Positions 1 to 8,736 of a DNA stretch of 19,133 nucleotides are shown here, one piece after another. How positions within the stretch are numbered: position 1 is the first letter of the stretch; every line of letters begins with the position of its first letter. The stretch comes from CAZABS01 sp964483635 (GTDB taxonomy: Bacteria > Patescibacteriota > Minisyncoccia > Moranbacterales > UBA1568). Location of the stretch: assembly GCA_964483635.1 (NCBI GenBank), contig CAZABS010000018.1, positions 1 to 19,133 of the forward strand. Direction: 5' to 3'. Under the pieces are notes generated by a model. It worked only from the letters and a program-made list of their open reading frames with translations, was not told where the DNA came from and searched no databases. Both the position numbers and the translations under genes were made by a program.

Positions 1-2
1 AA

Positions 3-2960
3 GTGGAGCCGAAAGGCGGGAGGTTTGATCCGCAGTGGAAAGAAACCGAAATGAATTACGGAACTCTTCCGATTGATATTCCTCAACCAAAGACAAACGA
101 ACAACCTATTCAAGAATCAAGAGTGCACAAGAAAGAAGATCCGAAAAAACGTGAAGAGGAGAAAAAAGAAACGACGGCTCCGGTTTCGCCTGAAGATAGA
201 GCTCGACTCGTGGACGCGGTGGAGGAAACGCGGACGTTTTATGCTGAAGTGCTGGCGATTGATCGTCGCGAGCAGAGTATGTATTCCAAAGTTGTTTCTC
301 TGTTTAAAAATGTGAAGCGGGTGCCCGATCCGGCGGTTGTACGCGCTGAGAGTGCGTATCGCGAACAACTGATGTTACTCCAGAACATGGAGCTCGAGCG
401 GATCAAACAGTCTGGAATCGCCGGACAAGAGCTCAAGAATGCCCTCGCCGAGGGTCTGCGGTATTTCAAAGTGCATGAATCTCAGGAACTGTACGAAGCG
501 CGGACCAAGATGCAACTTCAGGCAATGGAAAAGACGAGAATGGGGCAGCTTTCGCAAAAGGTAGAGAATTTTTTTCGCGGATATAACAAACTTTCTTTTA
601 CAAAAAAACTCGGGGTTGCGGGTGGCTTTGCGACGGCTGCAGTAGCGACCGGGGGTCTATCGGTCTGGGCGTCTCGAGTTTTCTCTGGTATGGCTTTGGC
701 GACCTCGCTCAATGTGGCAGGGGACGCACTCATGCAGCAGCGGCGAACGAAGGCACTTGAAGGAGAGTTGGTAGGAGCGCTCGATGTCCATCAGATTAGA
801 ATAGATTCAGAAGAATTGGAGGATGAAGATGAGGCTGATATTGAACGAGAAATAAGAAAAAACCCTGAAGATACTAATTCTTTAGGGGAACGGGAAGTGA
901 ACTTGGCTTACGGTAGAATTCCTGAATCAGAGTGGACGGATAAAGATCGTTTGATCATGGCGAAGTATCGGGAAGCAGAAGAAAAAGAAAGAACGGCTGC
1001 AAATCGATCCAATCAGGTATTAAAGGGCGAGATTCCTCAGACAGAATGGACTCCCGAGGAACATGAGATGGTGAAAGAATATCGAGCAAAAGAAGCAGAA
1101 CTTCTTTACCAGAAATATAGTAAGTTTGCTGACCGAGCAATTGAAGTACATACCGGTCGTATTGAGAAATGGATGACTGATGATCGGCGGCGACGCTGGG
1201 CAGTCCGGGGAGCTGCGGTTGCTCTCGGTTTTATTGCTGGTAAATTTATCAGTGAATTTGTGCAGTCTGATACGATGAAACCATTGCGCGAGGCAATCAA
1301 GTCAAAGTTAAGTGCTGGACTGGAATATTTTACCCAAGTTGCTGATCAAAACACGGCAGATTCTGGACCTCAAAACCAAACGATCATGTTTGATGAGAGT
1401 TTCCCGGAGCGTAAACAAGCAATCCCTCATCCTGATAATTGGCCGAAGGATCTCGTCTCACAGATCCCGACTGAAATGACAGAAAAGGTTGTTCCAGGGG
1501 GGGCAGGAGAAACTCCCGGAATTTCTCTTGCTGATACTCCGGCAGCATCAGGAAATCAAACGATGGATTCAGCAGCTTCCGCACTCGCACAAGAGATGGT
1601 TGCTCCAGAGCAGACTATCCCTCCGCTCACTGAGATTACCAAAGACCTTCGGGTATCAGGTGCTTCTGTATCTGAAATGGTTCCCTCAAAAATAGAGGGT
1701 ATTTTGACACACTCAGCTGCCAAGGGAGATACCTTGTGGGGAGATTCAATTAAATTAGCCAAAGAGCTTGGTATTGATGCATCGAAACAAAATGCTTTTG
1801 CCGTGAAGGTTGAAACAGTTCTCCGTGAGGCGATTGAGCAAAATCCGAAACTCCTTGAAAAAATGGGATTCTCGGAAGCAGAATTTGCTCAGTCTCGTGG
1901 CGAGCGTCTCTGGCTGGCGGAAGGGAAGTTGGTAGATTACCGCGAGGCGCTTTCGAGTGAAAAGCTCCAGGAGATGATGAAGAGTATGATTGAAGAAGGA
2001 GATTCTTCACCGGCTCAGGACTCGGTTCCACAGGCACCCAAGCCAGCTTTGCCGATCAAAACTTCGATTCCGGATCTTTCTTCGAGCGAAACGGTTCAGG
2101 TTACACCATCGAATGAATTTCAAGCCATGACTCAGAATACTGGATCGGCAGAGCTTGCCGCATCAGTAGTTGCCCAGGAAATGAGTACTTCAGGAAATCC
2201 AAAGGGACAGATTCTCACTATCCGCAACGTGGCGGGTGGAGCGGAACCCCCGATTGATATTGCGGCGCTCAAACAGTCTCTGGCAACTGAAGCAGTTCCA
2301 GATAAAGCAGTTGGGGTTCCAAAAACGGGAGCGGAAGCTATTCTCGCTGCACGAATCCCAGGGGATTCTGCTGCTCCTGGACGTTTTGTGGATGCTGCGT
2401 TGGAGAATAGTGGATCGAGAAAGACACCAGCTGGTTTGGTACGAGCCACGGCAGAAATGTTGACCCCAGAAAAACTCGCGGAGCAATACAGTGCTGAGAA
2501 ATTTAATGCTAATGAATATATATCTCGTTTGACTCCAGCTGAAGCACAGGCCATGAAACTGAAATATCAAGACTTGGTTCATCGGGTTATGACGCTGCGA
2601 CCCGGAGAGGTGTCACCCGCGGATTTTGATCAATTAGAACGATTTCGGGCGTACCAACGGGCGGGTGTAGTTGGGGTTTTCCCTGCTCAATCAGAGAGTA
2701 TGAACATGGGTGATATCATGGACAAGTTTGCCAAGATGGAGCGCGGGGAGATAGTGCTTTTTGGTTTTTCTCTTGAGAAGAGCGATCTTCATTCAACTCA
2801 TATCAAGCATCTTGGAAGATTCGTACGAGAAAATATTCGTATGTTCGGTGTTGTGGGAACTCCAGGGAAGGAAGAAAAACTTGCTGAGTATTTTGCTCGG
2901 ATGCTCGTTGTCTCGGAGAAGGCACCACAGCTTCTTCCTCGGTCAGGACGAAGTATGTAA
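3..2960 (+). CDS. Large LysM-like, two-span membrane protein of a secretion-type cluster (5' end uncertain)
   Basis: I do not recognise a named family. The 985-aa reading starts at a GTG at the window edge; the true start may lie upstream, or at the ATG at 51 (residue 17). Residues 30-60 are highly charged, and 60-190 look helical or coiled-coil. Two hydrophobic stretches lie at about 204-243 and 399-417. Between them are two copies of a ~31-residue acidic repeat (299-329 and 338-368) sharing GxIPxxEWT and YRxxEAE. After the second span come long Pro/Ser/Thr-rich linkers. A segment near 571-590 containing KGDTLWG resembles the start of a LysM peptidoglycan-binding motif. The C-terminal ~170 residues are again folded and helical. 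The gene precedes two small genes and a VirD4-like ATPase on the same strand, suggesting a structural envelope part of a type IV secretion-like machine; that role is inferred from context. Confidence 0.8.
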   Translation: MEPKGGRFDPQWKETEMNYGTLPIDIPQPKTNEQPIQESRVHKKEDPKKREEEKKETTAPVSPEDRARLVDAVEETRTFYAEVLAIDRREQSMYSKVVSLFKNVKRVPDPAVVRAESAYREQLMLLQNMELERIKQSGIAGQELKNALAEGLRYFKVHESQELYEARTKMQLQAMEKTRMGQLSQKVENFFRGYNKLSFTKKLGVAGGFATAAVATGGLSVWASRVFSGMALATSLNVAGDALMQQRRTKALEGELVGALDVHQIRIDSEELEDEDEADIEREIRKNPEDTNSLGEREVNLAYGRIPESEWTDKDRLIMAKYREAEEKERTAANRSNQVLKGEIPQTEWTPEEHEMVKEYRAKEAELLYQKYSKFADRAIEVHTGRIEKWMTDDRRRRWAVRGAAVALGFIAGKFISEFVQSDTMKPLREAIKSKLSAGLEYFTQVADQNTADSGPQNQTIMFDESFPERKQAIPHPDNWPKDLVSQIPTEMTEKVVPGGAGETPGISLADTPAASGNQTMDSAASALAQEMVAPEQTIPPLTEITKDLRVSGASVSEMVPSKIEGILTHSAAKGDTLWGDSIKLAKELGIDASKQNAFAVKVETVLREAIEQNPKLLEKMGFSEAEFAQSRGERLWLAEGKLVDYREALSSEKLQEMMKSMIEEGDSSPAQDSVPQAPKPALPIKTSIPDLSSSETVQVTPSNEFQAMTQNTGSAELAASVVAQEMSTSGNPKGQILTIRNVAGGAEPPIDIAALKQSLATEAVPDKAVGVPKTGAEAILAARIPGDSAAPGRFVDAALENSGSRKTPAGLVRATAEMLTPEKLAEQYSAEKFNANEYISRLTPAEAQAMKLKYQDLVHRVMTLRPGEVSPADFDQLERFRAYQRAGVVGVFPAQSESMNMGDIMDKFAKMERGEIVLFGFSLEKSDLHSTHIKHLGRFVRENIRMFGVVGTPGKEEKLAEYFARMLVVSEKAPQLLPRSGRSM

Positions 2961-2972
2961 TGCGGTATTTTG

Positions 2973-2981
2973 TGATACACT
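2973..2981 (+). promoter_or_regulatory. Candidate extended -10 promoter, near-leaderless
   Basis: TGATACACT fits an extended -10 (TGn plus TACACT). No convincing -35 was found. Transcription would begin about 2988, only ~6 nt before the ATG at 2994, which has no Shine-Dalgarno. This suggests near-leaderless initiation. Weak evidence on its own, but the same arrangement occurs at the 8584 start. Confidence 0.3.
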
Positions 2982-2993
2982 AACACTATATTT

Positions 2994-3299
2994 ATGGAAA
3001 TAGATTACACAAAACTCAAAACAGATCTTATCTCGGAGATGTCACTCGATGGCATGGCACCAGAGAAACAAGAAGAGCTCCTCGGGAAAATGCTCGAAGC
3101 GCTCCTCAAGCGGATTTTTGCTGATACGCTCGAAAAGCTTGGTGAAAGCGGCGCAGAAGAATACGAAGAGCTCGTGGAAAAACAAGTGAGTGAGGAGGAA
3201 ATCGCTCGGTTTATTGAAACCAAAATCCCGAATTACGATGTGTTTGTCAAAGATATTATTGATCAATTTAAAGCTGAAATGAAAGCAGCTGCTGTGTAA
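2994..3299 (+). CDS. Small acidic helical protein, DUF5663-like
   Basis: This 101-aa protein is acidic and almost entirely predictable as amphipathic helix, with no membrane span or signal peptide. Its pattern of repeated LLxKMLEALLKRIF and EEYEELVEKQ-type helices, ending in an FVKDIIDQF helix, is reminiscent of the small CPR-restricted family I know as DUF5663. That assignment is from memory and should be treated as tentative. It starts 33 nt after the large membrane protein and ends 4 nt before the next gene, so the three are probably co-transcribed, perhaps with an extra internal promoter just upstream. A soluble accessory or chaperone-like role beside the secretion ATPase is possible, but nothing in the sequence proves it. 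Confidence 0.75.
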   Translation: MEIDYTKLKTDLISEMSLDGMAPEKQEELLGKMLEALLKRIFADTLEKLGESGAEEYEELVEKQVSEEEIARFIETKIPNYDVFVKDIIDQFKAEMKAAAV

Positions 3300-3303
3300 A
3301 CAT

Positions 3304-3714
3304 ATGCCCGAAGAAGTCCTGGTTCCAGAAGTCGGTGTTGAGAAATCTGTCTCGGTTGAAACGGGTACGGGGAGCGGTGTGCGTCCAGAGATAAAGCCTG
3401 AAGCCAACCCAGAGAAGATGCGAGATCAGTCAGCTGAGCAGTATGCCAAGATCCTCTCTCGGGTGAGTACGACGACCGCATCGGATGATACGCAAGTCGC
3501 GGAGGATGTGGTAGCTCTGGGAGAATTTGCTGTAAGTGCAGAAGCTGCCGTTACTCGGCTGGTGAGTCTTGCAGAAACCAAAGGCGTGGTGCATGCAGTG
3601 GCCGTCGCGAAGAAACTCGGCGATTATTATGTGCTCGATGTGATGCATGATGAGCTTGCCGACAAACTCTACGAAGCACTCTTAGCTAAGGGGTTAGTGC
3701 AGGCTGAAGTGTAG
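3304..3714 (+). CDS. Small hypothetical protein of the secretion-type cluster
   Basis: I do not recognise this 136-aa protein. Residues 1-45 are rich in Pro, Glu, Val and Thr and look disordered. Residues 45-132 look like three or four helices, ending in an LGDYYVLDVMHDELADKLYE segment. There is no membrane span, signal peptide or cysteine. It begins 4 nt after the preceding stop codon without a clear Shine-Dalgarno, implying translational coupling. The VirD4-like ATPase follows after 39 nt. The gene order suggests a cytosolic accessory factor of the same machine, but function is unknown. Confidence 0.7.
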   Translation: MPEEVLVPEVGVEKSVSVETGTGSGVRPEIKPEANPEKMRDQSAEQYAKILSRVSTTTASDDTQVAEDVVALGEFAVSAEAAVTRLVSLAETKGVVHAVAVAKKLGDYYVLDVMHDELADKLYEALLAKGLVQAEV

Positions 3715-3753
3715 TCAAATACCTCTCAAAATAAAAATTCCAAAAACGAGTCT

Positions 3754-6237
3754 ATGAGTTTGTTTTCTTTGGATGTCCTCCTGGTTTTACTCCTCACGTT
3801 GTTTGGGGTAGTTTCGCTTCTTTCTGGTACCTTTCTATTGATAAGGAGTCTTTTACGGATTCGTTTTCAAGTCAACCAATCTCTGAATTTAGCACTGGAA
3901 GTGATTCAAGTGAGTCGGAAGAAAGTGACTGAAGAGGGGATGAAAACCACAAATGAAGAGTGGAAAGAAGAAATTCTTGCCATGGAACAACTGCTCGCTT
4001 CTCTTGCAGTGCTGAAGCGGCACTTGCCATGGTGGCAGAAGTTACTCTATGAAATTCCTCAGATTGTTTTTGAAATTGCGAATCCATCAGCCAGTGAGGA
4101 AATTTTTTTCTATCTTGCCATGCCGAAGCGGTTTCGTGAAAGTGTCGAAAAGCAGGTGCACAGCTTTTTTCCTCACGCCGTTATCGAAAGAATTTCTGAT
4201 TACACTATTTTTTCGCCAGGAAGCGAAACGGCTGTTGCTACGCTCGAACTAACGAGCGGATCAGCGCTTCCCCTAAAGACGTATCGAGAGCTTGGGGTGG
4301 ATCCGCTGAATGAAATATCAAACTCACTCTCTCGACTTGCGACCGTTGCAGAAGGAGGTGCAATTCAAATTGTGTTGGCGCCAGCCCCCAAACATTTTCG
4401 TAAAACAGGCCGTCATATTGCTCAGAAGATGCAAGAAGGGAAACGGTTGGTAGATGCTCACCCGGATACATTTGCTCAAACGGTGGGGAAGTCACTTGGA
4501 CAGGGGTTGAATAAAGCCATGTATACGAAGCAGGAAAATGAAGAGCAGAAAGCGAAAGATGATAAGCCGGTCTCGCTGACTCCAGAAGAACAAGAGTTGG
4601 TTAAAGCAATTGACAATAAGGCAAGCCAAGCAGCATTTTCGGTCAATATTCGACTCCTGGCCTCAGCGGCAACCAAGGAGCGTGCAGAAGAAATATTGGC
4701 ACATATTGAAAATGCGTTTAGTCAGTTTGAGAATCCAGAAGTGAATAGTTTTCGAGTGAAGAAACGGACAAAGGAAAAACAGGCAGCTTATGATTTTATT
4801 TTCAGGAATTTTAACGAAGATGCTACGATGATTCTTTCGGTGAAAGAGCTTGCGAGTATTTTTCATTTTCCGATTTCTACCACTGAAACCCCGAAGATTA
4901 AATGGCTCAAAGCGGGAGCCGCTCCACCGCCTATCAATATTCCAAAAGACGGAATATTGCTTGGATTTAATGAATATCGTGGAGCAAAGTCTGAAATTCG
5001 GATAACGGATAATGATCGCCGGCGTCACATGTATGTCATTGGGCAAACTGGTGTTGGGAAGTCAAATTATCTTCAGGAAATGGCAAAGCGGGATGCCCAG
5101 AATGGAAAAGGCTTTTGTTTCATTGATCCGCACGGAGATGCGATCGAGGATATTCTGACCGCTATTCCGAAAGAACGTGCAGAGGATGTGATTGTTTTCG
5201 ATCCCGCAGACGTTGAACGTCCAATTGGGCTGAATATGCTCGAATATGACCCAGCACATCCCGAACAGAAAACTTTTGTGATCAATGAGATGATCGGTAT
5301 CTTTGATCAACTCTATGATCTTAAGGCGACCGGAGGTCCGATGTTTGAGCAGTATATGCGCAATGCGATGCTCCTCATTATGGAAGATCCAGAAAGTGGT
5401 TCAACGCTTGTTGAAATTTCGAAGGTGCTAGCTGATGAAGATTTTCGGCGATATAAGCTTTCGAAGTGCACAAACCCTATCGTACATGATTTTTGGACCA
5501 AGGAAGCTGAAAAAGCTGGTGGTGAGGCTGCTCTTGCCAATATGGTGCCCTATATTACTTCGAAATTGACCGCTTTCATTTCTAATGACATGATGCGGCC
5601 GATTATTGCTCAACAAAAAAGCACGATCAATTTCCGCGAAGTGATGGATCAGGGGAAAATTATCCTGATTAACCTTTCAAAAGGGAAAATTGGTGAGATT
5701 AATGCACGATTGCTTGGAATGGTTGTCGTTGGGAAAATTTTGATGGCGGCTCTTTCGCGCGTTGACCAACCTGAAAATGAGCGACGTGATTTCTATCTCT
5801 ATCTCGATGAATTCCAAAATGTCACCACAAATTCTATTGCTCAAATTCTTTCTGAGGCACGGAAGTACCGTTTGATACTTCTCTTGGCACACCAGTTTAT
5901 TGGTCAGCTCAAAGAGGAGATATCCAAAGCGGTCTTCGGAAATGTTGGTTCATTGGTGACTTTTCGTGTTGGTCCTGAAGATGCCGAATTTCTCGAAAAA
6001 CAATTTGCTCCAGTTTTTTCAGCGAATGATTTGGTCAATGTAGACAATTATCAGTGTTTTGCGAGACTCTTAATGAACAATGAACTCACCAAACCGTTCA
6101 ATATGAAAACGTTCCCGCCAACATCAGGGAAACAAGATATTGCGAACGCCATGAAGGAGCTCTCTCGACTTCGCTATGGACGAGACGCGAGGCTTGTCAA
6201 CCATGAAATCATGGAACGCCTCAAAATAGCAGCGTAA
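3754..6237 (+). CDS. VirD4/TraG/HerA-like type IV secretion ATPase, membrane-anchored
   Basis: This 827-aa protein starts with one long hydrophobic stretch (about residues 6-33). A ~370-residue domain follows, with the FEIAxPxxxEEIFFYLAMP segment typical of CPR homologues. The P-loop ATPase occupies the C-terminal half. Walker A is GQTGVGKS at 430-437, followed by the IDPHGD segment at 457-462. Walker B is LYLDEFQN at 682-689, with acidic residues D685 and E686. An LAHQFIGQL segment follows, typical of TraG/TraD/VirD4 and HerA hexameric motors. Homologues couple ATP hydrolysis to moving DNA or protein through a type IV secretion or conjugation channel at the inner membrane. All catalytic motifs are intact. 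No relaxase is visible here, so a substrate cannot be named. A role in pilus or protein secretion rather than DNA transfer is an open alternative. Confidence 0.92.
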   Translation: MSLFSLDVLLVLLLTLFGVVSLLSGTFLLIRSLLRIRFQVNQSLNLALEVIQVSRKKVTEEGMKTTNEEWKEEILAMEQLLASLAVLKRHLPWWQKLLYEIPQIVFEIANPSASEEIFFYLAMPKRFRESVEKQVHSFFPHAVIERISDYTIFSPGSETAVATLELTSGSALPLKTYRELGVDPLNEISNSLSRLATVAEGGAIQIVLAPAPKHFRKTGRHIAQKMQEGKRLVDAHPDTFAQTVGKSLGQGLNKAMYTKQENEEQKAKDDKPVSLTPEEQELVKAIDNKASQAAFSVNIRLLASAATKERAEEILAHIENAFSQFENPEVNSFRVKKRTKEKQAAYDFIFRNFNEDATMILSVKELASIFHFPISTTETPKIKWLKAGAAPPPINIPKDGILLGFNEYRGAKSEIRITDNDRRRHMYVIGQTGVGKSNYLQEMAKRDAQNGKGFCFIDPHGDAIEDILTAIPKERAEDVIVFDPADVERPIGLNMLEYDPAHPEQKTFVINEMIGIFDQLYDLKATGGPMFEQYMRNAMLLIMEDPESGSTLVEISKVLADEDFRRYKLSKCTNPIVHDFWTKEAEKAGGEAALANMVPYITSKLTAFISNDMMRPIIAQQKSTINFREVMDQGKIILINLSKGKIGEINARLLGMVVVGKILMAALSRVDQPENERRDFYLYLDEFQNVTTNSIAQILSEARKYRLILLLAHQFIGQLKEEISKAVFGNVGSLVTFRVGPEDAEFLEKQFAPVFSANDLVNVDNYQCFARLLMNNELTKPFNMKTFPPTSGKQDIANAMKELSRLRYGRDARLVNHEIMERLKIAA

Positions 6238-6260
6238 CAAGAAGTCTTGATAGGTAGTTT
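6238..6260 (+). terminator. Possible weak terminator between convergent genes
   Basis: A short hairpin, CAAGA-AG-TCTTG (6238-6249), starts right after the ATPase stop and is followed about 8 nt later by a run of six T. The stem is only 5 bp and the T-run is not adjacent. It would serve the end of the plus-strand cluster, which converges on the minus-strand gene ending at 6263. Confidence 0.22.
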
Positions 6261-6262
6261 TT

Positions 6263-8584
6263 TCAGAAAGGAGTAGCTTCGGGGATACTGAGTTGGTATA
6301 CGTGACGCTCTCGAGCGACATAGAGTGTCTTTTGATCATCACTAACGGTGATAAAGTTTGCTGTATCAAAATCTATTGAAAAGAGCTGGCGTTCGAGGGA
6401 TCCGTTTTTATTCCAAACGACCACGCGTCGCATGGATGAATCAAGAGCATAAATTTGGTCACTGATTTTAGGGACGAAGACGCTGATCAAGGAGATATCA
6501 TGGAGAGTGGTTTCAAAACCATTGATGGCAAGGGTTCCTTTCGAAAAACTTTGTAGAGTGTTGCTTTGCCCGAGAATCACGACATCACTTACCGCAAAAA
6601 GTGAAGAACTATTTGCTGGGATGATCTCTTTGAACCAGGCGACCGGAGTGCCAAACCCTCCTTCAATCCGAGGGAGGCGGTAAAGTTCGGTTCGTGTACT
6701 ATCGAGGACGTAGAGATAGGTTAGGTAGGCGCCAATAGCATCTATATGTGTTTCCTGCGGGAGAGGAAGGGTGTTTTCGGTAAAACGCTGGTTGATGGGG
6801 GTATATTGATAGAGCTTTCCAGATTTGGTGATGAGGAAAAGGGCATCGAGATCATCCATGGCGGTTGCGTACTGAAGTTCTTCAGGCGCTGATACTCGCT
6901 CCCGATTGCCAAGTTGGATGATAGCTTTCGGGGTTATGGCGTAGGGAACATTGTCGAGTATGACGAGTCCGATAATAACGTCTGCTTCTTCGGTATAGGT
7001 GAGTGTCCCTGAATCGAGTAGAACAGCACCCTTTTCATCAGATGGAAGAGCGAGTTCTGGAATGACAGTTTCGGTGGAAGTCTGCACGGTTTCTGAGTCG
7101 GTGGGCGCAAGAGATGTCGACGGGGGGATTTCTCGAGGGAAAAGAAGTGCTCCAAGGAGAGCCAAAGAAAGCACCATGACTCCAATAATGACTCGTTTCG
7201 AAACCAAACTCAGGTTTTTCCAGGTATCATTGAGGTGCTGTGTCTTGTGGACAATTCGGGGGATGAACTGGCTACTTTTTTCCAAAAGCCACTCGACAGA
7301 AATAGTGAGTGATTCCTTCCAATTTTTTCTCAAAAACTGCTGGTAAAACGGGATACTGATAGCTTCGGTTGCTTTTGAGATAGCTGCTTGGTTGGGAAGG
7401 GAAATAACTTCGGGTGCCTTCTTTTTGATCCGGTGTTCTTTGTTCCATTGAATGAAGCGACGCCAAAAAACTCGTAAACGGCGGAGGGTAGTTCGGCCGA
7501 GGCTTCCAGAAAATTGAGAAACACTCTTTGAAAGAAAAAAAGTCTGTTTGCGAAAACGGCGGAAATTTTTCACGGCCTTTTCTTGGAGGAGATAGATCAA
7601 AGAGGTTCCTTTTTCGCGTATGAGTGCCCATCGAGTATTCCAAATACTCTGGTTTTCGGGAGTCGCGAGTTCTTCTCCATGGACATAAATATGACCTGTT
7701 TTTGAATCAATAAAGTCTTGTGGGGGATGCTGAGGGTCCGGTGAGGCCTCGCGTGCAGGCGGTACTATTTGCGTGGAATGACGGAAGGGTTGTTCACTAA
7801 ATACATTTTCGAGGAGCTCTTTTGTTTTCGCGTGAGCTGGAGCAGCGGTCGATACTTGTGGAGCAACTGCTTTGACTTGAGATTCACACGTAATTAACAC
7901 GACACTCGCACAATCGAGCTCATTTACGAGGGCTGTGCGTAAGAATTGTTCAAGTGCTTCACGAGACAATCGTCGAGCGTGTCGCTCAATGTCATCAGGT
8001 GTAAATAGGTTCCAGAGAGTCGGGGAACATAGGAGTACTCGATCACCAGGGAAAAGTGACCCACTTGCGATCTCGACGAAGGTTTTTATTGGGTGAGGCT
8101 CGCTGGTGGTCTCAACCAGCCCTTCGCTGATCGAACGCAACACATCATCTCGAAAAAGATGCATAGCACCATCTCCCGTCACCGAGAAATGGATCATATT
8201 CCCCGAGATGAGGGTGAGTGCTCCATGGAGGTGTCCAAGCCAGCTGACATTCCCGTGCTTGACGAGTTCAGCGAGTGCGACATTAATCTTGTGGAGAGCC
8301 GCCTCAAAACTTTCGACTGGTCCACGACGCGGATTAGCAAAATACTCCTTTTTCGCAACGGATGCGAGGAAATTGACTATATAGGCAGCATCTTCATCAT
8401 GTACATCTATCTCAAAAAATCCTGTCAGGGTACCCAAAACCCGAGCCGTAACATTGTCTCCGGAATAACGGAAAGCAATGATATAGGGCTCGTGGGCATG
8501 TGAGGCCACCTGGATGTCGCTCGTATGTATTTGATACGAATCAAACGGCTCCGCACGTAACGACCGGTCTTTTTTCTCTCGCAT
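6263..8584 (-). CDS. PP2C-like (probable pseudophosphatase) membrane protein with external propeller-like domain
   Basis: The 773-aa protein has three parts. Residues ~25-235 resemble a PP2C/SpoIIE-type phosphatase fold: VTGDG at 135-139 matches the VGDSR strand, FPGDRVLLC at 178-186 matches the PGDxLLLCSDG strand, and DCASVVLI at 224-231 matches the DNxTVVVV strand. The metal-binding SDG aspartate is absent; the sequence there is SPTLW (187-191). The N of DN is C225. Catalysis is therefore doubtful. A basic linker (335-390) precedes a single membrane span at about 464-483. After a Pro/Thr-rich spacer, residues ~510-773 are short beta-strand units such as YAITPKAIIQL and YQYTPINQRF, consistent with a beta-propeller, predicted outside. 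The topology suggests a transmembrane sensor or regulator. It stands alone, convergent with the secretion ATPase gene and divergent from the regulator at 8737. Similar proteins are common in CPR genomes. Confidence 0.82.
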   Translation of the reverse strand: MREKKDRSLRAEPFDSYQIHTSDIQVASHAHEPYIIAFRYSGDNVTARVLGTLTGFFEIDVHDEDAAYIVNFLASVAKKEYFANPRRGPVESFEAALHKINVALAELVKHGNVSWLGHLHGALTLISGNMIHFSVTGDGAMHLFRDDVLRSISEGLVETTSEPHPIKTFVEIASGSLFPGDRVLLCSPTLWNLFTPDDIERHARRLSREALEQFLRTALVNELDCASVVLITCESQVKAVAPQVSTAAPAHAKTKELLENVFSEQPFRHSTQIVPPAREASPDPQHPPQDFIDSKTGHIYVHGEELATPENQSIWNTRWALIREKGTSLIYLLQEKAVKNFRRFRKQTFFLSKSVSQFSGSLGRTTLRRLRVFWRRFIQWNKEHRIKKKAPEVISLPNQAAISKATEAISIPFYQQFLRKNWKESLTISVEWLLEKSSQFIPRIVHKTQHLNDTWKNLSLVSKRVIIGVMVLSLALLGALLFPREIPPSTSLAPTDSETVQTSTETVIPELALPSDEKGAVLLDSGTLTYTEEADVIIGLVILDNVPYAITPKAIIQLGNRERVSAPEELQYATAMDDLDALFLITKSGKLYQYTPINQRFTENTLPLPQETHIDAIGAYLTYLYVLDSTRTELYRLPRIEGGFGTPVAWFKEIIPANSSSLFAVSDVVILGQSNTLQSFSKGTLAINGFETTLHDISLISVFVPKISDQIYALDSSMRRVVVWNKNGSLERQLFSIDFDTANFITVSDDQKTLYVARERHVYQLSIPEATPF

Positions 8585-8594
8585 ATTCTTATAT

Positions 8595-8603
8595 AGTATA
8601 CCA
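8595..8603 (-). promoter_or_regulatory. Extended -10 promoter for the PP2C-like gene
   Basis: On the minus strand TGG-TATACT is a good extended -10. A TTGACA (plus-strand TGTCAA, 8622-8627) lies upstream, but its 21-nt spacer is too long. The -10 ends 10 nt before the ATG, so the mRNA would have only about 4-5 nt of leader. No Shine-Dalgarno is present, in keeping with near-leaderless translation. Confidence 0.55.
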
Positions 8604-8666
8604 CAAAAGGGGACGAAAGGATGTCAATTTATCCCTCTCCCAAGCCTCTTTTAATACTATCTCATT

Positions 8667-8695
8667 TTGACTTTTTCTTGAGCGCTGCCTATACT
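8667..8695 (+). promoter_or_regulatory. Sigma70-type promoter for the regulator-rmuC operon
   Basis: TTGACT (8667-8672), a 17-nt spacer and TATACT (8690-8695) give a near-consensus promoter, with transcription starting about 8702 and a ~35-nt leader. A near-perfect dyad, GACCCTAGGCTC (8696-8707), sits at the predicted start site and could be an operator for the regulator encoded just downstream; that is speculative. Confidence 0.65.
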
Positions 8696-8736
8696 GACCC
8701 TAGGCTCTCTGGCTTGTTAATCCTAATTTTTCTGCT

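Noticed and set aside
2132..2554. A 140-codon minus-strand frame inside the large membrane protein gene
   Set aside because: Antisense to a clear coding region and without motifs or start signals.
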